Part shown: piece by piece, positions 1 through 8,797 of the stretch
How the letters are laid out: the number at the start of each line of letters is the position of its first letter
Numbering within the stretch: the first letter of the stretch is position 1
The notes under the pieces: model-generated
Seen by the model: only the letters and a program-made list of their open reading frames with translations
Told to the model about the DNA's origin: nothing
Databases searched by the model: none
Assembly: GCA_049487715.1 (NCBI GenBank)
Contig: CP150570.1
Coordinates: 372,001-436,000, forward strand
Reading direction: 5' to 3'
Origin: Pycnococcus provasolii
Lineage: Eukaryota > Chlorophyta > Pseudoscourfieldiophyceae > Pseudoscourfieldiales
Length of the DNA stretch: 64,000 bases
Position numbers and translations under genes: made by a program

Positions 1-65
1 CGCCCGTGTGTGGACGTCGCCGTCAGTCGCTGATCGCTCGCGTCTCGTCGTCAACCATTTTCACG

Positions 66-701
66 ATGCAGCCGGTCTACAATAGCCTCAGGTCCGGTTC
101 ATCAATACTTACTACGCTGTACGTCATCTGTTTGATTCTCTTCTCCTCATATATATCTGCGGCGTCACAACAACAACAACCTACTACTACTGATGATGAC
201 GATCTCCTCAACTACTACAATGATGACCAACGCTTCGCTACGGAATACAACGACAACAACAACATAGATGGGGATAGCAGTAGGTTCACGGCATCATTCA
301 TACAGATCATCGACGATGTGGTCGCCAATGATCGCAACTTCACCGTCGAGGAAATCAATATGCTTTCAGAAATTGCGTGCAATCTCAACGAAGAGTGCAA
401 ATACGAACGCATGATGCACCTCGCGCCAGCACCCGAATTCGACGACGAAGAATTCGAACTCGCACAAGAACGAGGCAGACTGAATCCTAGGGTAGGAGTC
501 AGGTTCGGGAGGGGTGGGCCGAGTGCATACGTCCAAGGAGGGATTCGTGGGCGCTGCCAAGAGATATGCCAGTCAACCGCCGTGCGCTACGGAGGTGTCA
601 CCAAACAAGCTATATGTCAACGATCAGCTTGTCTTGGATGTGGCGTGTGCAACTGTCCCAAACCACCTGGCGTACGCATTCGTAGGTCATCGAGCTGCTA
701 G
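66..701 (+). CDS. secreted cysteine-rich protein, unknown function
   Basis: The frame is open from base 6, but the ATG at 66 is the better start because it is followed directly by a hydrophobic signal-like segment (about residues 14-32, rich in Leu/Ile/Val/Ser) ending near an Ala-Ala-Ser. The mature part begins with a Gln/Thr/Asp/Asn-rich low-complexity stretch (about 35-75). The C-terminal 50 residues carry nine or so cysteines, including the string CLGCGVCNCPKPP, typical of small disulfide-rich extracellular domains. I do not recognise a named family. It converges on the epimerase gene, with 143 nt between the stops. The left window edge is only 65 nt upstream, so an additional 5' exon cannot be excluded. 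Confidence 0.6.
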   Translation: MQPVYNSLRSGSSILTTLYVICLILFSSYISAASQQQQPTTTDDDDLLNYYNDDQRFATEYNDNNNIDGDSSRFTASFIQIIDDVVANDRNFTVEEINMLSEIACNLNEECKYERMMHLAPAPEFDDEEFELAQERGRLNPRVGVRFGRGGPSAYVQGGIRGRCQEICQSTAVRYGGVTKQAICQRSACLGCGVCNCPKPPGVRIRRSSSC

Positions 702-844
702 GTGTGAATTATTTTGGCGACGACGGACGGGTACAACCGTTCCGTCTTACCGATGTTGAGTGCAAGACTGCAAGAAGGGATGAAAAACAACACATAGGGT
801 AGTAGTAGATGTAACTTTTCAACTGGATTTGACTTTTTGTTTTT

Positions 845-2095
845 TCAGTAGCCATTCTCGTGCCGCTCACGCCAACGCCATGCCGTTGCCAAGCCTTCCT
901 CCACATCGCGGTAGCGAGCCTCCCATCCAAGCTCATCCTTGATCTTCGCAGGTGATGCATACACCTCGGCGTAGTCCCCAGGACGGCGCGGATGCTCGAC
1001 CACCGTGATGTTGCGCCGTGTCACCGACAGGCATGCGCGCGTAAATTCGCGCACGCTCACGCCAACGCCCGTGCCGATATTGTACAGAGACGGAGGGTTC
1101 GAGAGCGCCTTTGCCATAGCAAGGTGGTGCGCCTCGACGAGGTCCGTTACGTGTATGTAATCTCGAACGCATGTGCCATCCCCCGTGCTGAAGTCCGTGC
1201 CGTAAATCTTCAGCTCGGGGATGTGGCCAAATGCCGCAGCAAAGCACGCGGTGGACACACGGCCGTGGCCCACGAGATTGGGCGGAGGGTACTCGCCCAG
1301 GCGTCCTTTCGGGTCCGCGCCGTACACGTTGAAGTACCGCAGGATCACGGCGTCGAAGTTCTTGTTGGCGTGCGCATAGTCTCGGATTGCATCCTCGGCG
1401 TCAAGTTTCGCACGGCCGTACGGGTTGATGGGAACTGTGGGCGTATCTTCCGTGATGGGCATCGAGACGGGATTTCCGTACGTCGCGCACGTGCTGCTGT
1501 ACACGAGCTTGTTGACGTTTTCGTGCTTCATCGCACGGAGCAGCGTGATGGTGTTGGACGTGATGTTCGTCCAGTAGTTGAGCGGGTACGCGACGCTCTC
1601 GCCCACGAAAGCAATCGCGGCGAAGTGCATGACGACGTCGACAGGCGTACCTCGGTTTCTCGCGTCTCGCAGGATGCGTCTCACGGCGGTCTCATCCTCG
1701 AGTTCGACAAACTCGAAGCGCAGTCGCCCTCTCTTCGTCGCGTGTTCGCGCAGGACACGAACCGCCCCGGCGTTTCCTCGCGAGAGGTTGTCGAGTATGG
1801 TGACAGCGTATCCGTGCTCGAGCAGGTGCATGGTCATGTGGCTTCCAATGAATCCTGCGCCACCGGTGACGACGACGTGCTGCCCGTGTGTCGGCTCGTG
1901 TCCGTTCATATCCCTGTGTTCGTTGTTTAACGACGCTATTGTGCCGCCCACCTCTGGCGGCATGTTCTTCGGCGCCGCTGGTTCGTGTCCCCCGTTGTGG
2001 TAGAGGATGTGCATGGCAAGTAGTATCCACGCGACGAACGCGGAGATTTGCCACCACTTGAGTGTCGACTGGGAGTTGGTGGATGCCATCATCAT
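845..2095 (-). CDS. UXE: UDP-arabinose 4-epimerase (UXE/MUR4-like), Golgi type II membrane protein
   Basis: This short-chain dehydrogenase of the GalE group interconverts UDP-xylose and UDP-arabinose (or UDP-glucose and UDP-galactose) for cell-wall and glycan synthesis. The Rossmann motif GGAGFIGSH lies at residues 78-86, the SSTCATYG segment near 200, and the catalytic Tyr226-x3-Lys230 in YGRAK. The order VGES, NITSNT, SSTCATYG, PITE-TP, VPINPYG, LRYFNV, GTCVRDYI-VTDLV, GDYAEVY follows plant UXE proteins closely from memory. The frame extends to 2296 but has no ATG there. The ATG at 2095 gives 416 residues with one N-terminal membrane anchor (about 16-33), matching the Golgi type II topology of plant MUR4. 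The choice of UDP-Ara over UDP-Gal as substrate is inference from similarity. Confidence 0.85.
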   Translation of the reverse strand: MMMASTNSQSTLKWWQISAFVAWILLAMHILYHNGGHEPAAPKNMPPEVGGTIASLNNEHRDMNGHEPTHGQHVVVTGGAGFIGSHMTMHLLEHGYAVTILDNLSRGNAGAVRVLREHATKRGRLRFEFVELEDETAVRRILRDARNRGTPVDVVMHFAAIAFVGESVAYPLNYWTNITSNTITLLRAMKHENVNKLVYSSTCATYGNPVSMPITEDTPTVPINPYGRAKLDAEDAIRDYAHANKNFDAVILRYFNVYGADPKGRLGEYPPPNLVGHGRVSTACFAAAFGHIPELKIYGTDFSTGDGTCVRDYIHVTDLVEAHHLAMAKALSNPPSLYNIGTGVGVSVREFTRACLSVTRRNITVVEHPRRPGDYAEVYASPAKIKDELGWEARYRDVEEGLATAWRWRERHENGY

Positions 2096-2580
2096 ATTCG
2101 TTCCAAAGCGTCGGACACCCGGAAAGATTTTTCGAGTTACGATCACGAGGCGACGCCACAGAAACCTGGTGAGACGACGAAGTAGGGAACAAACACGACG
2201 AAACAGTAGACGCAGTGCAGTAGCAGACGCAGACGCAGCTGGAGTGAAGTGCGACGACGACGACGACGCACTACTACTACTCACAGCAAAAGGCAAAATG
2301 ATTCCTATTCGGGCAAATAAGTCACTTGTGCTGGTCTGTCTGGTGGAATCAATCCTACGACACTTAAGGCTGATCCGATACGAGACTAAGAACTACCTTT
2401 TTTAAGGTAAGGTAAGGGTCCCTGGCCCTAGACTATTCTATTCGAGGGACCGGTGGACCCACGGGAGGACGATCCCTGGGGAGGGGACTACGGGAGGCTC
2501 CAACGAAACGCTCGAAGAGGTTGTAAGCCGGGGGGTCTGGGGTACGCCTAAGGTAGGGGCTAGCTAGAGGGGGATCTCTG

Positions 2581-2620
2581 GTTAGGGTTTACCATGGGTT
2601 AGGGTTAGGGTTAGGGTTAG
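2581..2620. repeat. interstitial telomere-like TTAGGG tract
   Basis: Four near-perfect TTAGGG units follow a single TTAGGG at 2582. The tract sits in the divergent spacer between the epimerase 5' end (2095) and the small gene starting at 2700. The rest of the spacer (2096-2580) holds no supported gene, only GC-rich sequence with repeated GGTAAGG/GTAGGG words around 2400-2570. Confidence 0.8.
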
Positions 2621-2699
2621 CTGGCTCCGAGGTAGGGCTACCTTTGTTAAGTAGGGGTTCTGGGGGTCTGCGTTAGGGGTAAGGTAACAGCGCCGCCAC

Positions 2700-3254
2700 A
2701 TGTTTATGTGTGCCATTTCTTCTCCCTTGTTTCTTTTCTGGTCTGGTGGTGCTTTTCTACCTCGTCTTCTTGTCATGTCGCCTTCTTGTTCTTGTCACCG
2801 TGTCGCATTGCAGTTCACGTACGCACCAGCACCAGATGGAGCAGATGAAGCAGATGAGTCACTTCTTCAAGAGCAGCAAGTTGTTGACATCTCAGATACC
2901 TTTCTCATGAACGAGTCGTCGTCATCCTCCCCTTCTATGATGTACAAGACCATTTGGGCGTTTACGAATCGTCTCTTGACGGAACTCATCCAACATGTCG
3001 ACTCATCGTCATCTCATGGTGGTAGGAATCAACTCACTCAGAGTGCTGTTGACGGTGCGTTAATGAAGGCGCACCACGCAATCACAGATGAAAAGGAAGT
3101 CAACCAGGAGGAAGGGGCGAACGACGACGAAGTCGCTCGGGCGTGGCTCGAAGAACAACCGGAAGACTCCGACTGCGAAGACGACAAACAAACGGAGAAG
3201 AACAAGAAAAGAAAGGTGGCAAAAACACAAAATACACGCAAGAAAATCAAGTAG
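2700..3254 (+). CDS. small protein with acidic middle and lysine-rich tail, unknown
   Basis: This ORF of up to 184 residues has an ATG at 2700. The first 25 codons are pyrimidine-rich and may be leader sequence, so the ATG at 2775 (MSPSCSC) is an alternative, as is a spliced start using the pyrimidine tract ending GCATTGCAG near 2812. Residues 75-120 form a predicted helical pair (IWAFTNRLLTELIQHV, then LTQSAVDGALMKAHHAI) that loosely resembles a histone-fold helix-loop-helix. It is followed by an acidic stretch (EEQPEDSDCEDD) and a nuclear-localisation-like Lys/Arg tail (KNKKRKVAK). A chromatin role is only a guess. It converges with the SAP/CBM48 gene. Confidence 0.45.
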   Translation: MFMCAISSPLFLFWSGGAFLPRLLVMSPSCSCHRVALQFTYAPAPDGADEADESLLQEQQVVDISDTFLMNESSSSSPSMMYKTIWAFTNRLLTELIQHVDSSSSHGGRNQLTQSAVDGALMKAHHAITDEKEVNQEEGANDDEVARAWLEEQPEDSDCEDDKQTEKNKKRKVAKTQNTRKKIK

Positions 3255-3443
3255 TCCATCTCAAGGAAAGAGGCTTGTTGAAAGTGGATAGACACGTGTA
3301 AATACCAACCTTGTATGTATCGTTCCCTTTTTGCTTCTCTGTCACATCACACAAGGAAAAAAAAAACAAAGATAAAAACGAAAGCAAAATAAAAAAACCC
3401 ACCAACCTTTATATCGAAGCACGCCTCACTCGCTCAGCCCACC

Positions 3444-4463
3444 TCACTCCTCGACGACAATGACGTTGTTGCGCTCCAAGCCTTCGCCCCACGTAGGCGC
3501 GTTCTCGTCAATCACCCAGTTCTCACCATTGACGATGTACTTGATTTGGTATGTGCCGGGGTACAGGTAAAGGTCCGTCGTGTACATGCCACGCATCTCG
3601 CCAGGCACCATCTGCATGCGCGTGTTCCAGTTGTTGAAGCTGCCCGCAACCTCAACCATCTTCACCTTGTCATCAAGCGCGCGGTAGCTGATGGTTGTCG
3701 GCTTGAGTCCCAGGAGGTGGTCCGAGGCGTTATTCGCCATTTCCGTCGTGACAGCCGCACGTGCCGCCGCCTTGGTCTGAAGCAGCTCCTCCTCCTTGTC
3801 CGCCACCTGCGCACGAAGCTGCGACACCTCCTCGAGCGCGAGAGCGAGCTCTGTCAGGCACTCCGTCTCGGCCGACAGGTCAGGCACAGGCGGCGGCGAT
3901 GCGGAGCTCGCGAGCGGGAAAATGGCGTTCTCAAGGCTCTCGAGCAGTTCGTCTTTTTTTCCTTTGGCGGGTAAGCCCCGCATCTCCAGCTGCTCCTTGA
4001 TAGCCTTCAAGGTGAGTTTGGGCAGCAGCGAGCGGAAGAGCTCTTCGGCGACGGCGGACTCGTTGAGCGTGGATATGTTGTTGGACGCCTCTGCTGATGT
4101 TGACGACGACGACGCTTCTGCGGCGCCTTCTTCTGCACCCCCTGAGGACGCCGCCGACTCCGGCGTCATTCCGTTTCCCCCGTCTTGCGTTTCCCACATC
4201 GAACGCACGCGCCATGAGTACCTCCTATTCGAGTGAGCAAGCGTTTTTCGTGCGACTTGATGGCGTGATGGCAAAGCACTTACACCACGGCAAAGCACCA
4301 CCAGTGGATCACCACCATCACTAGCACCACCAGCAGCACCGAATCCACAAGCTTTTCCTCTGTGAAGACAAGCTTGTGACTGAGATCGAAGACGAGCTTG
4401 TGCCCCCCCCATATTCTTAACGTGAGAGCGCGAACATGAGCGCGAGAGCGGCGACGCCATCAT
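3444..4463 (-). CDS. plastid SAP-domain plus CBM48 (glycogen/starch-binding) protein, PTST-like
   Basis: The 339-residue protein starts at the ATG at 4463; the frame runs to 4496 only through a GTG. The first 90 residues are Ser/Arg-rich with few acids, like a chloroplast transit peptide. A SAP helix-loop-helix follows (LTLKAIKEQLEMRGLPAKGK-KDELLESL, about 155-190), then a coiled coil (ALALEEVSQLRAQVADKEEELLQ) and a C-terminal AMPK-type CBM48 (VEVAGSFNNWN..M through YPGTYQIKYIVNGENWVIDENAP). Coiled coil plus CBM48 is the layout of plant PTST proteins, which bring granule-bound starch synthase or initiation factors to starch. SAP domains normally bind nucleic acid, so the combination is unusual. 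A good-looking GTAAGT donor at 4283 lies inside the ORF but no acceptor keeps the frame. Confidence 0.75.
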   Translation of the reverse strand: MMASPLSRSCSRSHVKNMGGAQARLRSQSQACLHRGKACGFGAAGGASDGGDPLVVLCRGVSALPSRHQVARKTLAHSNRRYSWRVRSMWETQDGGNGMTPESAASSGGAEEGAAEASSSSTSAEASNNISTLNESAVAEELFRSLLPKLTLKAIKEQLEMRGLPAKGKKDELLESLENAIFPLASSASPPPVPDLSAETECLTELALALEEVSQLRAQVADKEEELLQTKAAARAAVTTEMANNASDHLLGLKPTTISYRALDDKVKMVEVAGSFNNWNTRMQMVPGEMRGMYTTDLYLYPGTYQIKYIVNGENWVIDENAPTWGEGLERNNVIVVEE

Positions 4464-4941
4464 AGCACTACTAAAACTGACACAAGCGGGCGACACACAA
4501 GTCTGGCAAAGGGGTGGGTAACCACAAGGGGGCAGTTTGGACGGTGACGAATCGAATAGGTCTACGGCCCCACTGACGCGGTGCCATCTGACCCGTCCAA
4601 CGTCCCAGGCTGCCAGGACACCCTAACCCTAGGCAGAGCACGGGGAAGAATCCCGCCCTTCAAGGCAAGGAGTTTAGGGGTTCGTAGCACTTACTTACTC
4701 AGAGAAGAATTTTAGGGGTTAAGATAGGTGGTGCTTCGAGGCTGGCAGCCTGGTTCTTGCATGAGAGACCAGTAATTGGCAGGAGACCAGTGGCGGGAGA
4801 CCAGTGGCGGGAGACCAGTGGCGGGAGACCAGTTGCCAGTGGCAGGTGCTGCTGTTAGGGTTAGGGTTAGGGTTAGGGTTAGGGTTAGGCATACCTCTTG
4901 TTCTTCACATCTTTTCCATTCATTCGTTTGACTCTCTCATC
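4464..4941. repeat. divergent spacer with a 14-bp tandem repeat and a TTAGGG tract
   Basis: The spacer between two divergent genes holds CCCTAACCCTA at 4621-4631 and three to four imperfect copies of GAGACCAGTGGCGG between about 4764 and 4833. Almost six TTAGGG units follow at 4855-4889, ending 52 nt before the ATG at 4942. A frame through this tract would read Leu-Gly repeats, but it is not considered coding. Confidence 0.75.
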
Positions 4942-5544
4942 ATGGCGTCTGAACCTTCTTCCCCTTCTTCCCCTTCTGACCCAACCTTAACAGCACCTTC
5001 TTCAAGCTGGGACCCGGCCATGGAGATGGAGACTTCAACACCTTCCCCTTCACCAGCATCACAGTCTCAACCTCTTGCTTCGTCATTCTCAAGGTTGTTT
5101 ACAGTCCCTCTAGCGCGTCTGGAAACGTACGCGGAAACCTTAGCAGAAAGGGCCGCTCACGCACGCGAGGAAAATAACCTTCACGAGGAGGAAGAAAACA
5201 ACGCTGCGGCGGAAAACAACGTTCTGCTCGCAGAAGGACACACGTCGTCGTCGTCAGCAGCAGCAGCACACGTACAGAAGGACACGGCGGCGGAGCAGGC
5301 CGCCTTCTGCTCGCCTGCGTACCTCTGGAAACTGTGGTGGCGCGTCGACGCAGTCCTTGCGGACCTCTTCGGACTTAACAAGTCCAAGTACCAGCCATAC
5401 GTCGACGAAGCGCACAGGCAACACGTCAGACACCAAAGAAAAATCCAGGAGGAGAACGACGCCGCTGATGCGCAAGTGAACGACGCGGAGACGGGTCAAA
5501 CGGCGGCCGCTTCGGAACAAACGACAACATTGACGGACAGGTGA
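4942..5544 (+). CDS. FAM177-like small protein
   Basis: The 200-residue protein starts at the ATG at 4942; the frame continues upstream to 4804 through telomere-like repeats, which I exclude. The N-terminal 55 residues are Ser/Pro-rich. A helical, acidic middle follows (about 60-110). The segment WKLWWRVDAVLADLFGLNKS, continuing with KYQPYVDEAHRQ, resembles the C-terminal FAM177 signature, in which an aromatic/hydrophobic helix precedes LFGI-x-PKYQYAIDEYYR. FAM177 is a conserved eukaryotic family of poorly defined function. The tail is Gln/Glu/Thr-rich. It converges on the next gene with only 61 nt between stop codons. The family call is from motif memory and is tentative. Confidence 0.6.
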   Translation: MASEPSSPSSPSDPTLTAPSSSWDPAMEMETSTPSPSPASQSQPLASSFSRLFTVPLARLETYAETLAERAAHAREENNLHEEEENNAAAENNVLLAEGHTSSSSAAAAHVQKDTAAEQAAFCSPAYLWKLWWRVDAVLADLFGLNKSKYQPYVDEAHRQHVRHQRKIQEENDAADAQVNDAETGQTAAASEQTTTLTDR

Positions 5545-5605
5545 CGCGTAAGACGGTTGTTATGTAAATGTATATCTTTTTTGGTATGGTTTCACACTTC
5601 TTTTG

Positions 5606-6085
5606 TCACAGCGGCGCCGGGTCGACGGGCATGGGAGGTCCTGGTACGTCCTTCGGGAGCAGGTCGAGGTACTCAGGCGGTGGAGGTGGCGGTGCGGCGT
5701 ACACGGCGTCGATTCGCTGAGACGGATCCTCCTGTGCGCAGAACGTGCTAACGCGGTCGCCGTTGACATCCTCGCCAAAATCCAAGCGCGCCGTGCGCAT
5801 GTACTGTTCTCCTGTTGAAGTCGTTCCCTCGAAACCGATGCCAAAGTAGTCTCCACTTTCGACGTGTACTGCGTGAAATCGCAGGAGCTGCGGTATGTAC
5901 GCGCCGTTCCACCTGCTTGCGTAGTCGACCGTGTGTTCGAGCGCGACCGTGTTTGACGCGGCGTCTACGAGGCACACCCTGAGCGCCCCACCGTCGAGTT
6001 CCTCGAGGTGCACGTACCCCTCGAGGTCCGTCGCAATCCACGCCGCCGAGCCGGATGGGGCGTCCCAAAGACGACACTTCGCCAT
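5606..6085 (-). CDS. small conserved-looking protein with possible PH/WH1-like fold and proline-rich tail
   Basis: The ATG at 6085 gives 159 residues; the frame reaches 6175 without another ATG. The sequence alternates short hydrophobic beta-like strands (AAWIATDLEGYVHLEE, ALRVCLVDA, LLRFHAVHVESGDYFGIGFEG) and ends in PPPPPPEYLDLLPKDVPGPPMP. The FGIGF string after a strand is reminiscent of NECAP/DUF1681 or WH1 domains, which are PH-like adaptors that bind proline motifs in endocytosis or mRNA decapping, but the match is too weak to name it. It shares a divergent promoter region with poly(A) polymerase. Confidence 0.55.
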   Translation of the reverse strand: MAKCRLWDAPSGSAAWIATDLEGYVHLEELDGGALRVCLVDAASNTVALEHTVDYASRWNGAYIPQLLRFHAVHVESGDYFGIGFEGTTSTGEQYMRTARLDFGEDVNGDRVSTFCAQEDPSQRIDAVYAAPPPPPPEYLDLLPKDVPGPPMPVDPAPL

Positions 6086-6218
6086 GTCTTTCTTGTCGGG
6101 GAAAAAAGTCTTAAAAAATAAGAGAACAGAACGTCTCGTCTGTCTCGCATCGGAGGGAAGAAGGAAGGGGTCCAACTATCCTACCAAATACCACGGGAGA
6201 AGAAGGGGAGAGTGGTGT

Positions 6219-6263
6219 GGGTTAGGGTTAGGGTTAGGGTTAGGGTTAGCGAATAGGGTTAGG
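6219..6263. repeat. TTAGGG tract in divergent promoter
   Basis: Five TTAGGG units are followed by GCGAA and two more degenerate units. The tract lies in the 383-nt spacer between the start at 6085 (minus) and the start at 6469 (plus). The remainder of this spacer shows no other feature beyond a C/T-rich stretch just before 6469. Confidence 0.8.
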
Positions 6264-6468
6264 GGAGTGGTTTTCGCGCCGCCTGCTTTGTTTGGGCGCA
6301 CGCCTGCTTCCTCCCCCTCTGCCCCTCTGCCTTCTGCGTTTAGAAACCTTCCCCGTCATTATTACCCTATTGTTCATTCGTCCACGCCCTGACAGCCTGA
6401 GCTCACTCTCATTCTCATCTCCGGAGGCCATCATCCTTTCCCTCTCCGGTTCGTTCGTTCAGCGAACC

Positions 6469-8529
6469 ATGGCGTCTGTTCCAAATGACAACAACAGTAA
6501 CAGTAACTACTGTGCGCGTTATGCGTACAACAAGCCTTTGTCGTTGTCCGTCCCGTCCTCTAGTTCACTGGATGCTACTGCTTCGGTTACCTCTTTGCTC
6601 TCTTTATTCGGATCCTTCGAGTCATCCGCGGAGGCTTTGTCGCGTGAAATTGCACTCGGTCGTCTGAATGAAATTATTCAAATGTGGATGCGTGAAGTTG
6701 CTGTAGCGAAAGGTATCTCGTTGGAGGGGGATTCGAACACGATGGAAGGTGGTAATGCAGGTGGTGGTGCGTATTCCTCTTCTAGTGGTAACAGCTCGGG
6801 GGGATCCCTCGCTGCCTTGTACGCGTTCGGGTCGTTTCGACTTGGTGTGCACGGTCCAGGGGCTGATATGGACACACTGATTGTTGGACCGAGGTACTGC
6901 GATCGAACGGAAGACTTCTTTGGAAGACTCTACGCGAAACTCGAACAACTCTCCGAAGGACCAGACGCCATCGTCGAAGAACTACACGCCGTGCCTGACG
7001 CGAACGTTCCTGTCATCAAACTCTTCTTCATGGGATACGACCTTGACCTGCTGTACGCACAGCTCGCCGTTGACCGCGTGCAGCCGGAAACGCTCGACCT
7101 CGACGACATCAGCTTGCTGAGAAGTATCGACGAAGCGTCCATCAAAAGCCTAGGAGGAACGCGAACGACGGACCAAATCTTAAAGCTCGCGCCAAACCCG
7201 GAGAGCTTTCGCATCTGCCTGCGCTTCCTCAAGCTGTACGCCGCAAGGAGAGGATTCTACAGCAACAAGACGGGATTCCTTGGAGGTGTCAACTGGGCCA
7301 TACTAGCCGCGTGCGTGTGCCAGCTCTACCCCAAGGCTTCAGCTTCCACGCTAATCGTCAAGTTCTTCCGCGTCATATCCAAGTGGCCGTGGCCCTTGCC
7401 CGTCAGGCTCAAGGAGATCGAGCACGACTCCGTGCTCAACTTGCAGGTGTGGGGCACACGAATGGGAGACAACAAACAACTCATGCCCATCATCACGCCG
7501 TCGTACCCAGCCATGAACTCGACATTCAACGTCTCGGAGAGCACGCTGTGGCTTATGAAGAGCGAATTCAAGCGAGCTCAGGAGATCTGCGAGAAGGCGC
7601 AGGCTGGAGAGCTCAGCATGACGGCTGTGCCCACGGAGCCCGCGGAGGGCGCCAGCGAGCCCACGCCTCCGACTGAACCGAGCCTGTGGTGGGAACTCAT
7701 TCAGCCGCACCAGTTCTTTGCTGAGCACAGCCACTTCCTTCAGGTGTACGCGCACGCCGCAACCGCGGAGGAATGGAGGACATGGGAAGGATTCGTCGAA
7801 TCGAGACTTAGGCACCTCGGCGTAAACATCGAGAGATACAGCTACTCGTCCGGTGGAATGCTTGCAATTCCTTGGCACAAGAAGATCACGCCGCCCGACG
7901 GCATTGCGATCGACGGAACCACGCCCGACGATCCGACGACACTTCCACATGGCCGTGCGCTCTTCTTCGTTGCCCTCATGCGAAAGCCGGTGGATGAGAA
8001 GAACGTTGCGCACAAGCAGCAGATCGCGAAGCTCAAGCAGCAGCACGGCGGAAAGCTCCCGACGCCGGACTTGAAGGGTGCAGTGCAAGAGTTCAAAAAT
8101 AAGCTCCTTATGACATGTCCATTCCAAAGGGGCCCCTCGATGCACATTGAGGTAACCCACATCTCGCGTGCGAAGTTGCCAGATTTTGTCTTCACCGCGA
8201 CGAAGCAGACGCGGCCAGCGCCCCCTCAACGCGAGCCGAAGGCGAAGGTGGAGACGAAGGTGGAGACGGAGGTGGAGGCGGAGGCTAGTGCTCCCGCGGA
8301 TGCGGCGACGACGGACGCGCCCGCACCAGAGGAGGTTAAGGAGGAGGATGCTCCTGCTGCCGCTGCTGCCGCTGCCGCTGCTGCGGGTGTGAAGCGCAAG
8401 CGCGAGACGGATGAAAATGGCGGCGAGGGGAATGGAGAGCTGGGTCTCACGCTCGAGGCGCCTGAAGTAGGGTCGCCACAGAAAAATACGGCGACGACCC
8501 GCAAGGCGTTCAACCTCAACCTGAGCTGA
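6469..8529 (+). CDS. PAP: nuclear poly(A) polymerase
   Basis: This is the canonical poly(A) polymerase that adds 3' tails to mRNA with the cleavage/polyadenylation complex. The ATG at 6469 gives 686 residues; earlier codons in frame belong to the leader. The nucleotidyltransferase motif GSFRLGVHGPGADMDTL holds the metal-binding Asp133 and Asp135. A third acidic strand is FFMGYDLDLLYA near 186. The central domain includes GGVNWAILAACVCQLYPKAS, and the RNA-binding RRM-like domain spans about 405-590 (HFLQVYA..AATAEEWRTWEGFVESRLRHL). The C-terminus is a low-complexity Ala/Glu/Val tail with a basic NLS (VKRKRE) near 643. A Gly/Ser-rich insert at about 92-113 within the catalytic domain is unusual. 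Confidence 0.93.
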   Translation: MASVPNDNNSNSNYCARYAYNKPLSLSVPSSSSLDATASVTSLLSLFGSFESSAEALSREIALGRLNEIIQMWMREVAVAKGISLEGDSNTMEGGNAGGGAYSSSSGNSSGGSLAALYAFGSFRLGVHGPGADMDTLIVGPRYCDRTEDFFGRLYAKLEQLSEGPDAIVEELHAVPDANVPVIKLFFMGYDLDLLYAQLAVDRVQPETLDLDDISLLRSIDEASIKSLGGTRTTDQILKLAPNPESFRICLRFLKLYAARRGFYSNKTGFLGGVNWAILAACVCQLYPKASASTLIVKFFRVISKWPWPLPVRLKEIEHDSVLNLQVWGTRMGDNKQLMPIITPSYPAMNSTFNVSESTLWLMKSEFKRAQEICEKAQAGELSMTAVPTEPAEGASEPTPPTEPSLWWELIQPHQFFAEHSHFLQVYAHAATAEEWRTWEGFVESRLRHLGVNIERYSYSSGGMLAIPWHKKITPPDGIAIDGTTPDDPTTLPHGRALFFVALMRKPVDEKNVAHKQQIAKLKQQHGGKLPTPDLKGAVQEFKNKLLMTCPFQRGPSMHIEVTHISRAKLPDFVFTATKQTRPAPPQREPKAKVETKVETEVEAEASAPADAATTDAPAPEEVKEEDAPAAAAAAAAAAGVKRKRETDENGGEGNGELGLTLEAPEVGSPQKNTATTRKAFNLNLS

Positions 8530-8797
8530 ACGACCGTCAAATACGCAAGTTTTGAAGAAAACAACATAGATAATACATTGTATGTAAAATAATAAACACA
8601 GGAAAACATTGATAATGATGCAAGGAGGAGGAGGGGCAGTGCTCGTCGTCTAGAAATGTGGGCGTGGTGATGAGAATAACATTCGTCTTGAACCAAAAAA
8701 AAAATCTTTCTTATAAATAAATAAATAAATATGTAACAGGTGGATTACACACTTTCAATTCAATGGTAAGGCTCTCACACAAACGTCTCCGCACATG

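Noticed and set aside
992-1930. 312-codon plus-strand ORF antisense to the epimerase
   Set aside because: Val/Arg-rich shadow of a well-supported gene.
4225-4283. 59-nt GTAAGT...AG intron candidate inside the SAP/CBM48 ORF
   Set aside because: Removal would shift the frame out of the SAP and CBM48 domains, and the uninterrupted ORF gives a plausible transit peptide.
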